Source: Rachycentron canadum
Taxonomy: Eukaryota; Chordata; Actinopteri; Carangiformes; Rachycentridae
DNA length: 64,000 nt
Reading direction: 5' to 3'
Assembly (NCBI GenBank): GCA_038496675.1
Contig: CM076663.1
Span: 12,967,576 to 13,031,575 of the forward strand
In this document: positions 25,943-39,638 of the stretch, piece after piece
Numbering within the stretch: the first letter of the stretch is position 1
Layout of the letters: the number at the start of each line of letters is the position of its first letter
Notes under the pieces: model-generated
Told to the model about the DNA's origin: nothing
Databases searched by the model: none
What the model saw: only the letters and a program-made list of their open reading frames with translations
Translations under genes and position numbers: made by a program

Positions 25943-28900
25943 TTATACCAAGTTATTCTGGAGCGTGTTTACCTCAGAATTTTCCTCTGTGTTGTTGGGG
26001 GTGTGGTCATGGTCGTGGACGACAGAGGTTGGACGATTGTTCTCGTGCTTGGGGGAATGAGAGTTGAGGATGTTCATAGACCCCTCTTCCTTGGGTTGTG
26101 GGGACTTTGCTGGGTCGTCCTGCTTCTGAGGCTCATCCTGTGGGGAGAGTTAATGACTCTTTACACATGCCTCACATTTACACATACAAACCTACCTTAA
26201 TATATACACAGAGCACATTGGAAACAGGGTTGTTGTGCTTGCTGGAACATCTGTGGAACCTTTAATTCTTTTCTGTAAGAGTCCAAGCTCCACTGAGGAG
26301 TGATACTCTAGCCTCCCCATCCTGAGTTATTATTGTATAATCAAAATTTTCATTTACATTACTTTAATGCATGGGGTAGATTTTCTCATTCAGTTCATTG
26401 GGCAACGTAGTCATGTAACAGGAAAATCAAATTGTTATGCTGTGGCAAATGTTGCATTAAAAAAAAATGCACAAAATAGATAGCATAAACCCCTGAGGCA
26501 CATTACACCCACAAAGGTAAACTCCAAATCAACAGGTAAAAAGACATGACTGGCTACTGGATGTGTGTTGGAAAAAGCATGTGGGAATCCACAGTGTCCA
26601 CAGATAATAGTGGAGTTAGAAGTAACAAGCACATTGCAAACTAAACTAAAACCAAACATGGAAACTTAAAAGCATGAAGCTCAGTAACAACCAAAACGAA
26701 ATAATATGCCTGTTATATGCACAAAGCTTCTGTCATGTTATAAATTATCTTTTTGAATGGGTCACTGTATGAACTAATACTCAAACTCTATACTAGACCA
26801 TTATCTAATCAACTAATCATACCTCAGCCTTTTAAAAAATACCGATCGGCTCGCTGACATTTAAAAAACTGCTTCAGGGGCTTTTTAGCCTCTAGACCTG
26901 ACATTTCAAACATCCAGGAGTCACAGAAACTCATTGGTAACAACTGCGATGAAATGCCAGCAGAGTTCTGAGAGCAGTGCTTTATATTAAAAAAGCAAGT
27001 CAAATTTAGCCCAACCAGGTGTGAGTAATGGCCTGAAAATGAATGTGATTTTTAAAATCTATCAGTCGGTTCTTGTGTTTGTGACTGTATGTGTGTTGAA
27101 TGTACTAAAAGCATGAAGTCATCAATGAGGGACCCATGTTTGTATCACTGCAAAACGATTGTGTCTGTGTACATCTGCATGTCAGCTCGTAAATGTTCAA
27201 GCCCTCGATTGATTGGTATGTCACAGACATCTGAAGGTCATGGACACAGCAGGCAGTAATTAGGGCACCATCGACCAGTCACACTGGCCACTGCTGGACA
27301 CAACTCACTGAACGGCCTTTCACACCAGACAAGTTCAAAAGGCCTGAGGTTGAACAGGTAAAACAGCTTTGTTCTGTTCTGATCTCATAAACCTCAGTTA
27401 CCATCTTTGGTTAATCGCTATTTATATCTGTCTCCATTAATAAGAATTTTCATTGATTATTGAGTTGAAAAGTTTAGCCATGCTTCAGTAACCTTACATA
27501 CTGCATTGGCTTAGTAACCTAGAAAGCCAGTATGTTTGATGAATGCCAAACAGTGTTACACACAAATCTGCCTGAAAGAATCTGCCCACAAACCCGCACA
27601 CACAGAAGCATGGGTAGAAATTAAATGAATGCATCTGTGCATACGCATTCATATTCACGGACATACACGGACACACACAGCTATATAATGCAATTTGCCT
27701 TATATAAGCACAACATGCACAACCTTTGAAGGAGAACTGGGCAGAGAAGGGGAGGCCCTAAAATGGCTGTCTGAGCTTTATGGACACAAGAGCGAAGCGA
27801 GCAGTTAAAACAAAATGGAGGCTCGGTTTCCTCAGTAGGCTTCTCAGGAAGCTGCAAAGGCACAGGTAAGAGAGGCAGCAAATGTGGGAACTTACTATTT
27901 ATTCACAGACTACATGACACCTCTGAACAACTGGTTGCAGGAAGCCTTGCAGGAGGTGATTAATCATTTCACCGACAGTGTACGTGGAATACAGCTGATA
28001 CAAGATCGGGTGCAGGGAGAGTTTGTGGAAGTGAGGTTTTGCAGCAAATGTAGAACCAAAATCGGGCATCTAGCAGTGGCATAGTGGATAAGTTCAAAGC
28101 AAAGCCAGGGAGGGAAACTGCTGCAGGCAATATGGATGCTTCTGCTCTGCTTACCTGGAAGTGGTTATAAGGGTTTCTGGGTTTATATTCCCAGGTATAG
28201 CTGGTAGTTGATGGCCTCTGAGGGGATCGGTGAGTGTGAAAAGCATTAAACACACACATATACTGGATACACAACTCCAAATAAAAACCCAATGAAATTT
28301 CTGATTTAATAGGCAATCACGGTGAGTTTGGTGTGTGCACACACTGCAAGCCTCAGTTAGTTGGATGTTTTCAGTACAGATAGATGCCCATGCACACAGA
28401 CAGAAAAACAAACAGATGCAGATAGATACATAGATCAAGCCAATCAAGCTGGCAGAGAGACAACAAAGGAGAGAACATAATAAGGAAGAGAGGAAAACTG
28501 ATGGAAAAAAATTAAACAGAAGCAGACAAAGAGAAAATAGAAAAAACTCAAAAAGAGGAGGGAAAACATGAGGAGAGTTGGGGCATACCTGACAGATAAT
28601 GTTGTCATAGTACGCCAGGTTGTGAGAGTGAGCTTGGGGAGCGGGCGGAGGGGTGTCACAAAGTTTCCTTACGTTTGGCTGTGAGCCGTCAGCTGTTGTG
28701 GAAACCGAAAGGCCATCCGTCTGTGGCTCGCTGCTCTGTGGGCGGTACTTACTGTAAGAGGGCAGAGAGAGAGAGAGAGAGATGGGTGATAAATATTTAC
28801 AGCTACATACCTTACTTTTAGCATTCTCTGCATTTGTGTCTTTTAAGGTCTATATTTTCCTACATTGCTCTGCACAGTGTGAAACTAATATTGGGGCCTC

Positions 28901-29583
28901 TGTGGTGAGACGCAACAGATATCACAGTTTACAAATGTAAATAGTGTATACCAAAGAGAAGTAGATCAACTGTAAAAACTATGTTTGGTGACTATGAAAT
29001 CAAAATTGCACCCACGAAATGGTGTGACTCTCAGCAATATTTTTATTCTCACCTCTTGGTCTCACACTCACCTGCGTTTACGAAGGCGCTTGTTCTCATT
29101 CTTGAGGCGGTGCAGCCTCTTGGCAAAGAATACGATGATCATGAAGAGGAGGAGGAGCACAAAAGAGGCCACGCCCACCACCACACACAGCACCTGAAAC
29201 TCAGTGACTGCCCAATCACAGCGTATGCCTTTGTTCCAGATGTAGTCCTGCACATTGCACCTGGATACAAGAGGGCGTGGGGCAGAGACATGAAGATTGT
29301 TCTTACTTCATTATACATCTTGGCCTATTAAAGTGTTTAAATTTATATACTAAATTAATATTTTTGGCTTACCAAGAATAGTCAAGAGGTTTATCGTGAG
29401 TGTTTGCCCATTACACTAGCTTATTTACCATATTTGTCACAACAGCATGTTATCCAGCGTAAAGAGTGTAAAATGGTACTCAGGGCTGATGACATGATGT
29501 CATGACATGAGATCTGTCCAGCAAAGCAGGGATTCGGCCTGCAGCCTAGTTCTTAATGAGATCAAAGGATCAGGACACATGCA

Positions 29584-29618
<35 letters not shown>

Positions 29619-32600
29619 ATACCTTGTCCGTATTCCTCTGTGCAACTGCATGCACATGTTTGAACCCTTAAATATCCCAGTTTGTGTGTGTGGGTGTGTA
29701 TGTGTGTACATGAGTGCCTCTGCATATGTGCCATTACTCAGCAGGTACGATCAGATGAGCAACAGTTTACCTCTAAGCTTACAGTGTAGGATAGTAGGAT
29801 AGGACAGATGGTGCTATAAAGGTGTGGTGCATGAGTGTGTGTGCATGTGCGTGAGCAGTGTGTCTTCATTTAATGTGTGTGTTCCTCCCTACCCTTACTG
29901 TATTGTAATATTCCTCACACACTTTTTGTGTGTGTGTGTACTGCATGTCTGTATCAGCTGTCACCAGCCTACCAACACACACACACACCCTTGCCCCCTG
30001 CCTCCAAAACTGAGCTAATCCTTTGGCGACCCTGCTGTGTTCTTGACGAACCCTCATGACACATTAAGCCAGCCTTCTGTCTTTGTGCATGTGTGTGTTT
30101 TCTGTGTGCGTGTGCTTGTCTGAAATGTCCTAAATCTTTTCTTTTGTCTCAGAGAGGGAACCTATTGGAATTTTTCACAACACACATTTAAAGTGGGGGT
30201 GGGGTCTCCAAACAATCTCCCCAGACACTCCTGCTGCCACTCATGTACCACGTACCAGTTTTTCTAATACTACTATGATACTAAAAACAATCAAAAAAGG
30301 AAGCTAATGTAATCCTCCTTATAATTTACCCAAAGTCCCAAACTAGCCAGTGAAATTTACCTGTAGAATGTGAAGTGTTTTTTCTCACCTGCAGAAGGCT
30401 CCCATTCCTGCCACCACGGTACACACCCCTCCATTGAAGCAGAAATTGGGTTCAATGTCACACTGAGACACACACACCCCCGGTCCAGAGCGTACAAAGC
30501 CCAGCCTGCAGCCGTCAGTTCCCATGGCACCACCTAGTCCTAACCCATCAACCTTGCCTGGGCCTGGCATGGGAGGAGCAGGTAGGGATGGCCCACTGTC
30601 AACATTAGGCTTCACCTTGTCAGGAACAGCAGAAGAACCAGTGAGGAGTGGATTCTCATCCTCCATGTTGGCCGGGGGTGAAGGGGTGGGCTCAGGTTCT
30701 GGGGTAGTGTCTAATGCCGAGAGGTCATCATCAGGGGACAGGTAGTCGTAAAAGTCAGAAAGTGTCCATGCAGTTGGACTTCCACCTTTCTGCTCCTGGG
30801 GTTTTGGGGGTTTTGACCAATCCAGAGCAGAATCAGAGGGAACAATATCTGGCGCCGGGCTGTGGAACTCCACAGTGATGACGTCATCGGACAAGGGGCT
30901 TCCAGGTTGGTCTGGACCTGCCCCACCGGCAGTGAGCTCCTCCCCAGCAGGTGGGTCCTCTTCTACAAAGTCTAGGTGGACGTGTTTTCGAGAATGGTGA
31001 TGTCTGGTGAAGCCGAGAGGGATCTTGGCCCCTAGAACTGCTCCAATCAGGTGGTCTCTCTCTGCTGAGTCATCACTCAGCACCATTCTGGTGTTCAAGG
31101 CCTCCTTGTTGACAGATGACTGGTTGTGGTGATGATGGCGCCTGGCCAGAGAATGCCTCCCTACCAATCAGACAGAAAAAACATTGGGTAGGCCTGTCAT
31201 TTAGTGTTTTACTTGCATAAATTTGAGGGGTTCACCAGAGACAGATCGACAAAGCTTTCTCAAAATCATTGCATCAAAAAGACTTTAGGTTGCTTATTGC
31301 ATTATGGATCCTCAGCTTCCCATAATGCACTAGTGTCTTTTCATTCGATCCTTTCTACCTGGAAAACAGATGCCACTAGAATATAACACAGGCTTTTCAA
31401 AGCACAACACAAGATAACTGATGACATCCACAGGGCTAATTTACTCATACCAGACAAAGCTCCTCCAGATCCACAGAAGACATCATATAGCAGTTTTCAC
31501 CATCTGAGCCCTTCATGTGACAGGTAAACTGACATTGATGTGTAAAATCAATTGAATGCCCCTTTGACATAATCTTATTGTCAACATTGCAACAGTGACA
31601 GAGCAGTGGGGGAGTTTGTCGGTTATTTTTCATGATTTCATCTAAATATAGAGGACAAAATAACAAACAAAGGCTTGGAGCTACTCCCATAGCGCTGTCT
31701 CTGTTTTGTTTTATAAAGACTGTGGCCAAGGGTGAGGCATGAATAATTGAAATAGATCCCTACAGTATTCTGCAGAAAAAGCCTTAAAGATGAACTAGGA
31801 TAGATTTTCTATGAGAATACTTTTAAATTAGGACATCCTAAATTCACATGAATTTGACAAATATAAAATAACAAGTGCAATATGCACAATCAGTTTCATT
31901 TATTTAAGGAAAGATGTATCAGCAAAAACCTGCCATGGTTCATGTTTAAGAGCTAAGTGATTAATTGTCAAAGAAATCTGAACAAGAGCTGAAGACTGTC
32001 GTGTAATCAGACTGTGGGGACGTCGGATTAGGCACATTGACTGATTGTCTAATGTGCTCTGGTGACCGTGACTGGGATTAGATTAGGATTTAGAGCTATA
32101 GGTTAGGGGCCGACCGCTCAGGCACTTCTCTTCTACTTGGCAAGCTGCAGAGACAGACAGGAATTCTTTAAACTTTTTAAGATGCAGCAGGTCACCAATG
32201 GGCCAGTCTTTTCAAACCCATTTTGCACAGCCAAACATTGCTCAAACCCACAGAAAAATATTTCAAATTCAGGTGGAGATCCAAAAGTTTCCAAAATAAA
32301 AAATACTAAACATTTGATTTTGCCCCTTTGGACAGAGAAAGGTAAACTATTACCACCACTTTTTTATCAAGATAAACTAATGTGCTGCTGGTGGTTTCAT
32401 CATATTCATCTTTATCTAAATCTTGGCAAGAAAGCCAATTTGTGCATCTCCCAAAATGTAACAAGATATCTTTGAGGGGGGATACAAAGAGGACAAGAAA
32501 GAAAGAAAAGACCCTGCTGTTGAGCACTTTGGAGAATATTTTTCTTGCACTGGAAGTACTGTTCCCACAGTTGACTGATTTTTAAAAAACCTCCTCATAC

Positions 32601-35600
32601 TTTTCCACTGGCCTGGTACATCTCATCCAACTCATCCAAATAGTTGGCTGGATGGCCTCTCTCCCACTGCCACCCTGAAATCACCAGGCCCAATGAGATC
32701 ACTGCTTTCAGTGTCTGCCACTTCATTCAGAGCTAATACAAAAACCATCTGAACGTGCCTGGAGTCACGAAGACTAGTGGTGGCTGAAGAACCATGAGAT
32801 TCACCTCACACACACACACACACACACGCTGCTGTTGCCATGGAGAGATGTAAAGAGGTGCCATGTTGAAAGGAAGATCGGGGCGAGGGAGTTGCAGTGG
32901 AAACAGAGAATCCAGTGTTTGCGCGTGCTCTCTCTCTCTCTCTTGTTTTTCAATCAATCAGCCAGCCAGTCTGTTCGTGTTATATGCCAACTCCATCTCT
33001 GGGAAAACTGAGGTGGAATGAAGTCGAATGCTTCGCAGTTTGTAAAAAGAGATAGACATGCTCCACTGGTTAAAACTGATTACAACTTATTCAAATTTCA
33101 TTTAAAGGTTCAATCTGCCAATTTGCTACCCGTTGAGACTCAAATGCCACATCCTGTTAGCAGCTGGCAGTCTCATAGCGATTACAAGAGTAAAAGGGAA
33201 CATGAAGAGATTACAAGAGCAAGATGAGCAAATTGAATGTAAGAGCCCCTGCTTAGCAATTTGATTTCCGTCTCAGAAATGGTGTGATTTGTGCCTTTAA
33301 GTGACACTCAGCTCTTCACCTCTGGCATCATGCTGAGCTTGTCACCATGGTAACAAGATTTACCTGAGGTCACTGGCCAGGGCGCAGATTCCTATCAGGC
33401 AGCAGGACACAGTGGGAATTGTGGGTAGGGATCCTGTGTGTTCTTGTTGGATGGAGACATCAGATTTTTGAAAGAGTCACATATGTAAACCTGTTTGTGG
33501 ACAGTCAGCACTCAGGTGGTGGTCTCAGTCAGTGGTGGATGCACGTCATTATTTTTACAGTAAAACTGCACTACTCTGTCAAGAAACCTTTGGAAAACTC
33601 TACACCGCATGTGTCCAGTTGCTGTGGGTGTATCTCTTAATTGTTTTTGACACCAGCCTGTAACTTCCACCTATCCACCTGAGTACATTTTGGATTTTGA
33701 TACCATGAATAGTGTGTTCCCTTCCCTTCTGAGTGCGTGTGTGTGTATGAGAAAGTCAGGGAAATAATGATGATGATCTGATCTATTGTGACATATCATG
33801 AGCTCTCTGGGGCTACAGGGCAGATGGATCTCACAGTGTGCAGTCACTCTGACAGTGAACACACACTCACACACTTACATGGTAGAGCACCCAAGGGTCT
33901 GGATTTGATCCATATTGCTTTACAAGGCCTTTAAAGATACTCTGTGCCTCTATATGTTTGTTTGTGTGCATGTTAGTAGACTAACTGTTCATCATCAGAA
34001 TATTAAATGGTAACCACTTCAGCAATCTGTCTCTTTTTAAGCAAAGGCAACAAAAATGTAATGATTGTAACTAACTAACTAACTAACATCAATATTTATT
34101 GGTTTTCTTGCTCTCCCTGTAACAACAAATAATAAGTTATTTGGTTTATAAAACAGGGTGTGAAGATGTGGAGGGTGTCCAGTGCTGTACAGATTGAATT
34201 TTATTTTTGAATTATTATTATTATTTTCTATACTATATATTCTTTTTATTTTATTTTATTCATTTATATTAAAATGATTTGCCAAAACAAGCACTTGGAA
34301 TTTTTTGCCTTTTTCCTTCATTTGTAAACTAAATTAAATTGGTTAATTGAGCTAGAAAAATAGCTAATTAACCAAAAATAAAATATAACTCAGCTGAACT
34401 TCAGTTTTATATTATTATTTAAAATTACAGAACAGTGACAACAAAAATCTGTGCATTGAACTTGGTTTGCCTGAAGAATGAGGTAATCATAGTGAGACCT
34501 ATACATTAAATTATACGTCTCTGCTGGTCCACTGTGGGTATATTAAAGCTATCATTTCAACCACCCATGTTCTTCCTTTTTATTTCCTCGGTCCATTGCT
34601 GTCTAAGAGGTCAAAGAGGTCCATGTTTTGCTTTTAAACTGTACCACATGATACAGAGCTGTTTATTCAGCCTGCCCTCATTGACAGAGAAAGGGTGGAC
34701 AAACAGCCTCCAAAATGGCCATTAAATTAAATCAACACCTCTTTAAACTAGTCTCAGCACAAACATGAACATTATAACCTTAGTGTCAGGAGGATTTATT
34801 GCAGGACTGGCTTGTTTTTAGCCGGATGTACCTAACAAACTGAAAAACTGACAAGTGTAAATGAAGAACCACCTGTACAATGTTCCTTATTAATTATATA
34901 TCCACAGCCACGTGGCCTCTGGGGTTGGGAGCAGGCAGCAGACAGGACATCGGGCGTATATTTACCGGTCAATATATCACAGCGTTAACGCCCGGTTACA
35001 CATTGAGGGCGCGAGATGCGGCGAGAAGGGGGGCGCGCGGTATAGTGGAAGCGCGTGCCCACGTGAACCCCGGCGACCCTATGCGTGCACGAACCACCCT
35101 GTTGCTGGGCAGCGCTCATTTTAACATTTCCAGGATTGTCAGATTTCAACGTGTGTGTGTGTGTCAGCAGAGACTGTCAGATTTTGGTTCCCACACTTCC
35201 CGTCTTCACGGACAGTAGCTACATAATAATGGGTGGGGGGGTGGGGGGCCAGCGGGCTCGGTTGTCTCGGGCTTCTCCTGCATGCCTGGAGGAATTCAGC
35301 TCTTTCATCGCCGTGAATTAGCCCCCTGTAGCCGGACCATGGCGCACCTAATCCCGCCTTTGTCTGGGCCACGCACCGCCGCGGCGACCGGCAGCTGCGG
35401 TAGCTACTGAACTGTCAAATGTCTCTGTCACCTCGATCACCCACGGACCTCAGATCTTTTTTTTTTTTTTTTTTTTCCCTGTATAAAGATGTACAGTGCG
35501 AGAGCTCATAACATTCAGAACAAGTCAGTAACCCTTTCAACAGTGAGGTACTGAGGGCAAAGGCTTTTTCTCCTTAATGGATTTGAGATTGGCTGGACCA

Positions 35601-36174
35601 TGGCCACAGTCAATGGTTCAAGTGTCATTAATAATCAGTGCAGCAGTTCTCCATTGGAGAGATCATATTTCACTCCACTCCGTCGGATTTATCTGCACGG
35701 CTTAGTGATTGATCGATAGTCGATTGATAGAAAGCAAATGTATAAAAACGAGCCGAGTGGCATCATTAATGTCAGGATGCAGAGGATGGTCAATGCATTT
35801 AAAAGTGTCCATAGAGAAACAGAAATCAAGATCAGTAATTCCGAGCAGGTGACTATCAAAGGCTCAAATGATCCCAGTGTTGACATTTGAAAGATAAAAA
35901 ATGGACCATTAATGACCTTTTTTTAATGGCAGCTACATCCTAATGCTGCATAGGTGGACAATGTCATTTGTCATTTCCAAGCCATGCCAATGCAGGTGTG
36001 ATTTGGTTCACGCACGTGCGCGCTTGCATGCAACACATACACACACATTTACACACGCACAGGGTGGGACTCCGGTAGCGCAGCGGACTTACCGTGAGCA
36101 GACAGCGGAGAGATGACCAGTGAGATGGTCAGTAGCACCTGCCAGGTCCCCAGACGACTGTCACCGCGCGCCAT
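25943..36174 (-). CDS. cspg5: chondroitin sulfate proteoglycan 5 (neuroglycan C / CALEB)
   Basis: A brain-enriched type I transmembrane proteoglycan of the EGF family, acting in dendrite and synapse development. Coding exons (reverse): 36174-36093, 31160-30389, 29260-29072, 28751-28589, 26137-25943, giving 466 residues; human is about 566. Residues 1-27 (MARGDSRLGTW then a hydrophobic run) form a signal peptide. Exon 2 holds the acidic ectodomain, including a WTLSDFYDYLSPDDD segment like the human WSLLDLYDDFTPFDE, MEDENPLL, and Ser-Gly pairs as possible chondroitin sites. A six-Cys EGF module spans exons 2-3, starting at CDIEPNFCFNGGVC. The membrane helix is about 306-331. The tail ends in NTLQNNLV, like the human NCLQNNLT. 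Exon 4 contains an internal donor (AAC|GTAAGG, exon end 28673) that removes 28 codons in frame, matching the known mammalian 27-residue isoform insert. Intron 1 is 4.9 kb. Confidence 0.95.
34920..35410. promoter_or_regulatory. CpG-dense block inside cspg5 intron 1
   Basis: About 0.5 kb with many CpGs (for example GGCGCGAGATGCGGCG and GCCGCGGCGACCGG) stands out from AT-rich surroundings, 0.7-1.2 kb downstream of cspg5 exon 1. I see no signal-peptide exon or other coding exon in it. It could be an internal promoter, an enhancer or a non-coding exon. The T20 run at 35457-35476 marks its right edge. Confidence 0.45.
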
Positions 36175-36700
36175 AACGGAGGTTATTCCTTTAGATACAC
36201 TGATGCAAACTCTGCTCCCGTTCCCGGTTTCAGCGGTCAGACCGTGGGCTGTACGATAATCCTCACAGCGGAGCCTCCAAAGTTCAGATCCTGCCCGTTT
36301 TCGCCATGTCGCCGTTTTCCTCCCCAGCGTCTGGCCTCCTTCGCAGCTGCAATGTATGTGCGTGTGCGTGCGTGTGTGTGTTTGTGTGTTTCTGTGTGAA
36401 CCCTTCAACGACTCTGGTTCTGTCCCATTGTGCCCTCTCCTACACACCTTTTGCGCGCGCGTGTCACTGTGGGTCCGGCGACAGTACCGGCAGCACCGCG
36501 AGGAGTTGTAGTAGTATAGCGCGCGCCCGGCAGTGGGTCTGCGGACGATGTTTTAATGAGCCGGGTTTGTCGCCGCCTGCCTGGCTGCGATCCGCTAAGC
36601 CTTTCCCTTTGGCTACATAGGCGATGCGCGGCAAAGCACGGCACGGTGCGGCGCAGAACGGCAGGCAGGGCGCGCGCACACCGTGCGTTTGGGTGTCAAA
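36175..36700 (-). promoter_or_regulatory. cspg5: cspg5 promoter / 5' UTR CpG island
   Basis: A strongly CpG-enriched segment immediately upstream of the cspg5 start codon, with GCGCGC clusters near 36451-36460, 36520-36530 and 36670-36676. No TATA box is clear. The overlapping open frames on both strands are a by-product of the high GC content. Confidence 0.65.
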
Positions 36701-38888
36701 GTGCCAACACACACACAGAGACGCACACGGGTAAATGCTCGCTCCTGTCCAGCCTCAGTAGTCTGCTGTAGCCTGTGCAGAATCGGGGTGAGCGGGGGAT
36801 TTAAGCAGCGTCTGTTGTCACTGGAAGTCAATATGCTCCATTTTACCACTGCTAATGTGTGTATGAACATTATGTCCAAGAGTCTCTCTCTCTCTCCGGG
36901 AGGTGTTTATATGTCAAGGGGTTATTTGGGTGCATGTTGGTTCTGGACACTACAGATGTGCGTGTATGTGCACATTTTTCTTCACAATGGGTGGTTAATC
37001 CTCTTACTCTTATTGTGATAAAGGCTCCAGACAAAGGCATCTCCATCATTACATACACGTTTTCTTCCTCTCCTCTTCCCACCAGATACCCTAAAACAGA
37101 CACCTCACTTTTCACATTGCCTTTGCACCTCTACATCTTACTATCTTTCCTTCTATCACGCTAAGTAGTGTAACATATAATCATTGCTCAGTGACACTAA
37201 TCCAATCTGCTGTTTTTCTTTTCCCCTTTCTGTCACAAACAGCTAACAAAATGGCCTTTGGAGGGCTGACTACCCACTCTCCTCCTATATAGGATTATGT
37301 CAGATGCATTATGAAATAATTAAGACCAAACGCTCTTGGTAGTGAACAAACTGCAGTTTTACTCATTGAATCTGCACTGAATTGATCCCACCTCCTGCTG
37401 TGAGCAGCATCCTGCTTCCTCCTATCACTTATCCTTAAAAAACACCAAAATCCAAACTGAGTCCATCCATTACATCCCTACTCTCAATAAACAGAAGAGT
37501 GGGCATTTGTGTAAGAAAGAGCTGGCAGGGTGAGAGAGGGAGACATAGAGAAAGGGACAGACAGAAGAGGGGAAGAGAGAGGGTGTGATTGTGTGATGGG
37601 ATATAGAGGATGGACAGAGATGGGTGAGTGTTGAGGAGAGGCAGTGGAGAGCAGTGGAGATATAGAGAAATAGAAAAATGTTCACTGATGCACTGCCAAA
37701 CAGAGCAGAACAAAATTGCTTCTGCACCCGCCTACCCCCCTCTACACACAAACACATACACACAAGTACACACTTATCTGCCATGATAAATACACACAAG
37801 CACGTATATCTTATCTTTTAACTCTCATTCTTCCTCTAGCGATTGAATTAAATCCAGTACTGTGTGTTTGCAGAGAGAATAGGTTAGTTTTCAGACTGCA
37901 TGGGGAGGAAATATAAGTATTTTCTAGTGCAAGATGAACAGATGGATCTTACTGAGAAGCAGGGTGGAAGAATAGCACACCTAAGTCCACGCCAAGCTCT
38001 GTGCGTGCATGTGTTTGTGCATGTTGATGCTCAGGCCACGTCGGTTTTTCCATCCTGTGTTCCTGTGTTGAACAGTGAGGGGCGAACAGGATGTCCAAAT
38101 CCCCTCCAGTGCATACTGTGCGTCTGTGAATGTGAATGTGTGTCCAATGTTGCAACAGCTACTCTCTGGAGAAAAAAGGACAGACTATATCTAAACTATA
38201 TCTACACCCATAAAACCTGCACGGCAGTGCTTCCCAACTTTGACTCTGTACCCATCACAAAGGTTCACAGGTCTGGAGATGATCAACAAAATGCATAGCG
38301 TATACAGAACATTTATATATTATTGACTTTCTTCTGAGTCATTATTATACTTTTTTGGACTTTGTGAATATTCAAATAAGGCATGAAGAGGACAAAAAAA
38401 CAATCTTTGGTTAAACTGGCACATACAACCATTGCAATGCCTGTAAAAGGTTGGAAACTAGTAATTTAAGTATTATAGGTATACATTTCTGCTTCATACA
38501 GCTTATAATTTCTATTTTGGATACATTTTTCCTCCCGGGCCTCATTAAAGGTTTCCAATCCAATGTATTAGTAACACACACTTTGCTGACTTTTGCCGTC
38601 CTTAATGTTGCCTTTGTTTAAAGTTTGTCTAAAATTGTAATGAATAAAAGGCTAATCTATTGCTGTACTCCTCATATGTACCTTTGCAGCATTAAATTTG
38701 GACATGTTTGTCTGTAGAGATACTGGCAGCTGTTTATACCTCGGTCTAAGTGGTAAAATATGTGCTGGCTTCAGCCGTACTAATGACTGCATTGCTTTAA
38801 GTGCCCGCACTAACCATGGCAATATTTTGTTGCATTACTGTCCCCTTCTGGTACATGAGGGTTCATTACTTGTAAATATTTACATTCA

Positions 38889-38956
<68 letters not shown>

Positions 38957-39638
38957 CATATATATATATGAATCAATTTTAGGAGGTCAGCTATAGAGTT
39001 CAGCATTTAGTTACCAAGTTATCATAGTGATTTACCAAAGTAAGAAGAGAACCAGTGTTATAGGACTGAAAACCCAGGGTTAAATCTGAAGGTACCCTCA
39101 AACCCTGCTTCATAATACAGGCAGCTGGTGATCACCAGTGACACCATTTTTAAAATGACATTCAATTACAGTTAGACACATTATGGTAATATCATGGTTC
39201 CTATAGGTTTCTCCATCCTAACCCGTTAACATGCTAACAACTGCTAATTAGAGATGCTTGTTTCTTTCTTTGGAAGAAGTGAATGCTGACTTTCTCAACG
39301 CTTGACTGAAAAGGCTTTGTCAGTATCAACCACTTCTAGCTGTCTAGCACCTAGACAAACCTACTGTTGTTAGCTCCACAACAATACACACTGACTGAAG
39401 TATTAAACCTCTAAAACTATGTTCAACTTGAAATATTTGAGACTTTAGACTATACTCTTAAGTGAAAGCATGTTTAATAGAACCTGATTTGTCAAACATC
39501 TACAGAGTGATAAGATAATGTAAGAGGAGATTATTATATGAGCTGCTCATAAGGGAAGACAGATACTTTGAAAGCACAAAGACAAGCTTCCTGGAGCCAA
39601 GCAACAACTGCCGAAACAAATTAAAGTTTTTTCTTGAG
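36701..39638. other. intergenic DNA upstream of cspg5
   Basis: No recognisable exon. It contains purine-rich DNA at 37.5-37.7 kb and a long (AC)n tract at 38.9 kb. Confidence 0.6.
38890..38953. repeat. (AC)n microsatellite, about 64 bp
   Basis: An uninterrupted CA dinucleotide run followed shortly by a short (TA)n. Confidence 0.96.

Noticed and set aside
36049..36879. Several overlapping frames on both strands at 36.0-36.9 kb
   Set aside because: They are by-products of the GC-rich cspg5 promoter island. Only the signal-peptide exon 36093-36174 has splice and family support.
37435..37799. Ser/Leu/Pro-rich frames on the minus strand upstream of cspg5
   Set aside because: They arise from purine-rich plus-strand DNA. 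No splice support, no conserved motif and three frames open together.
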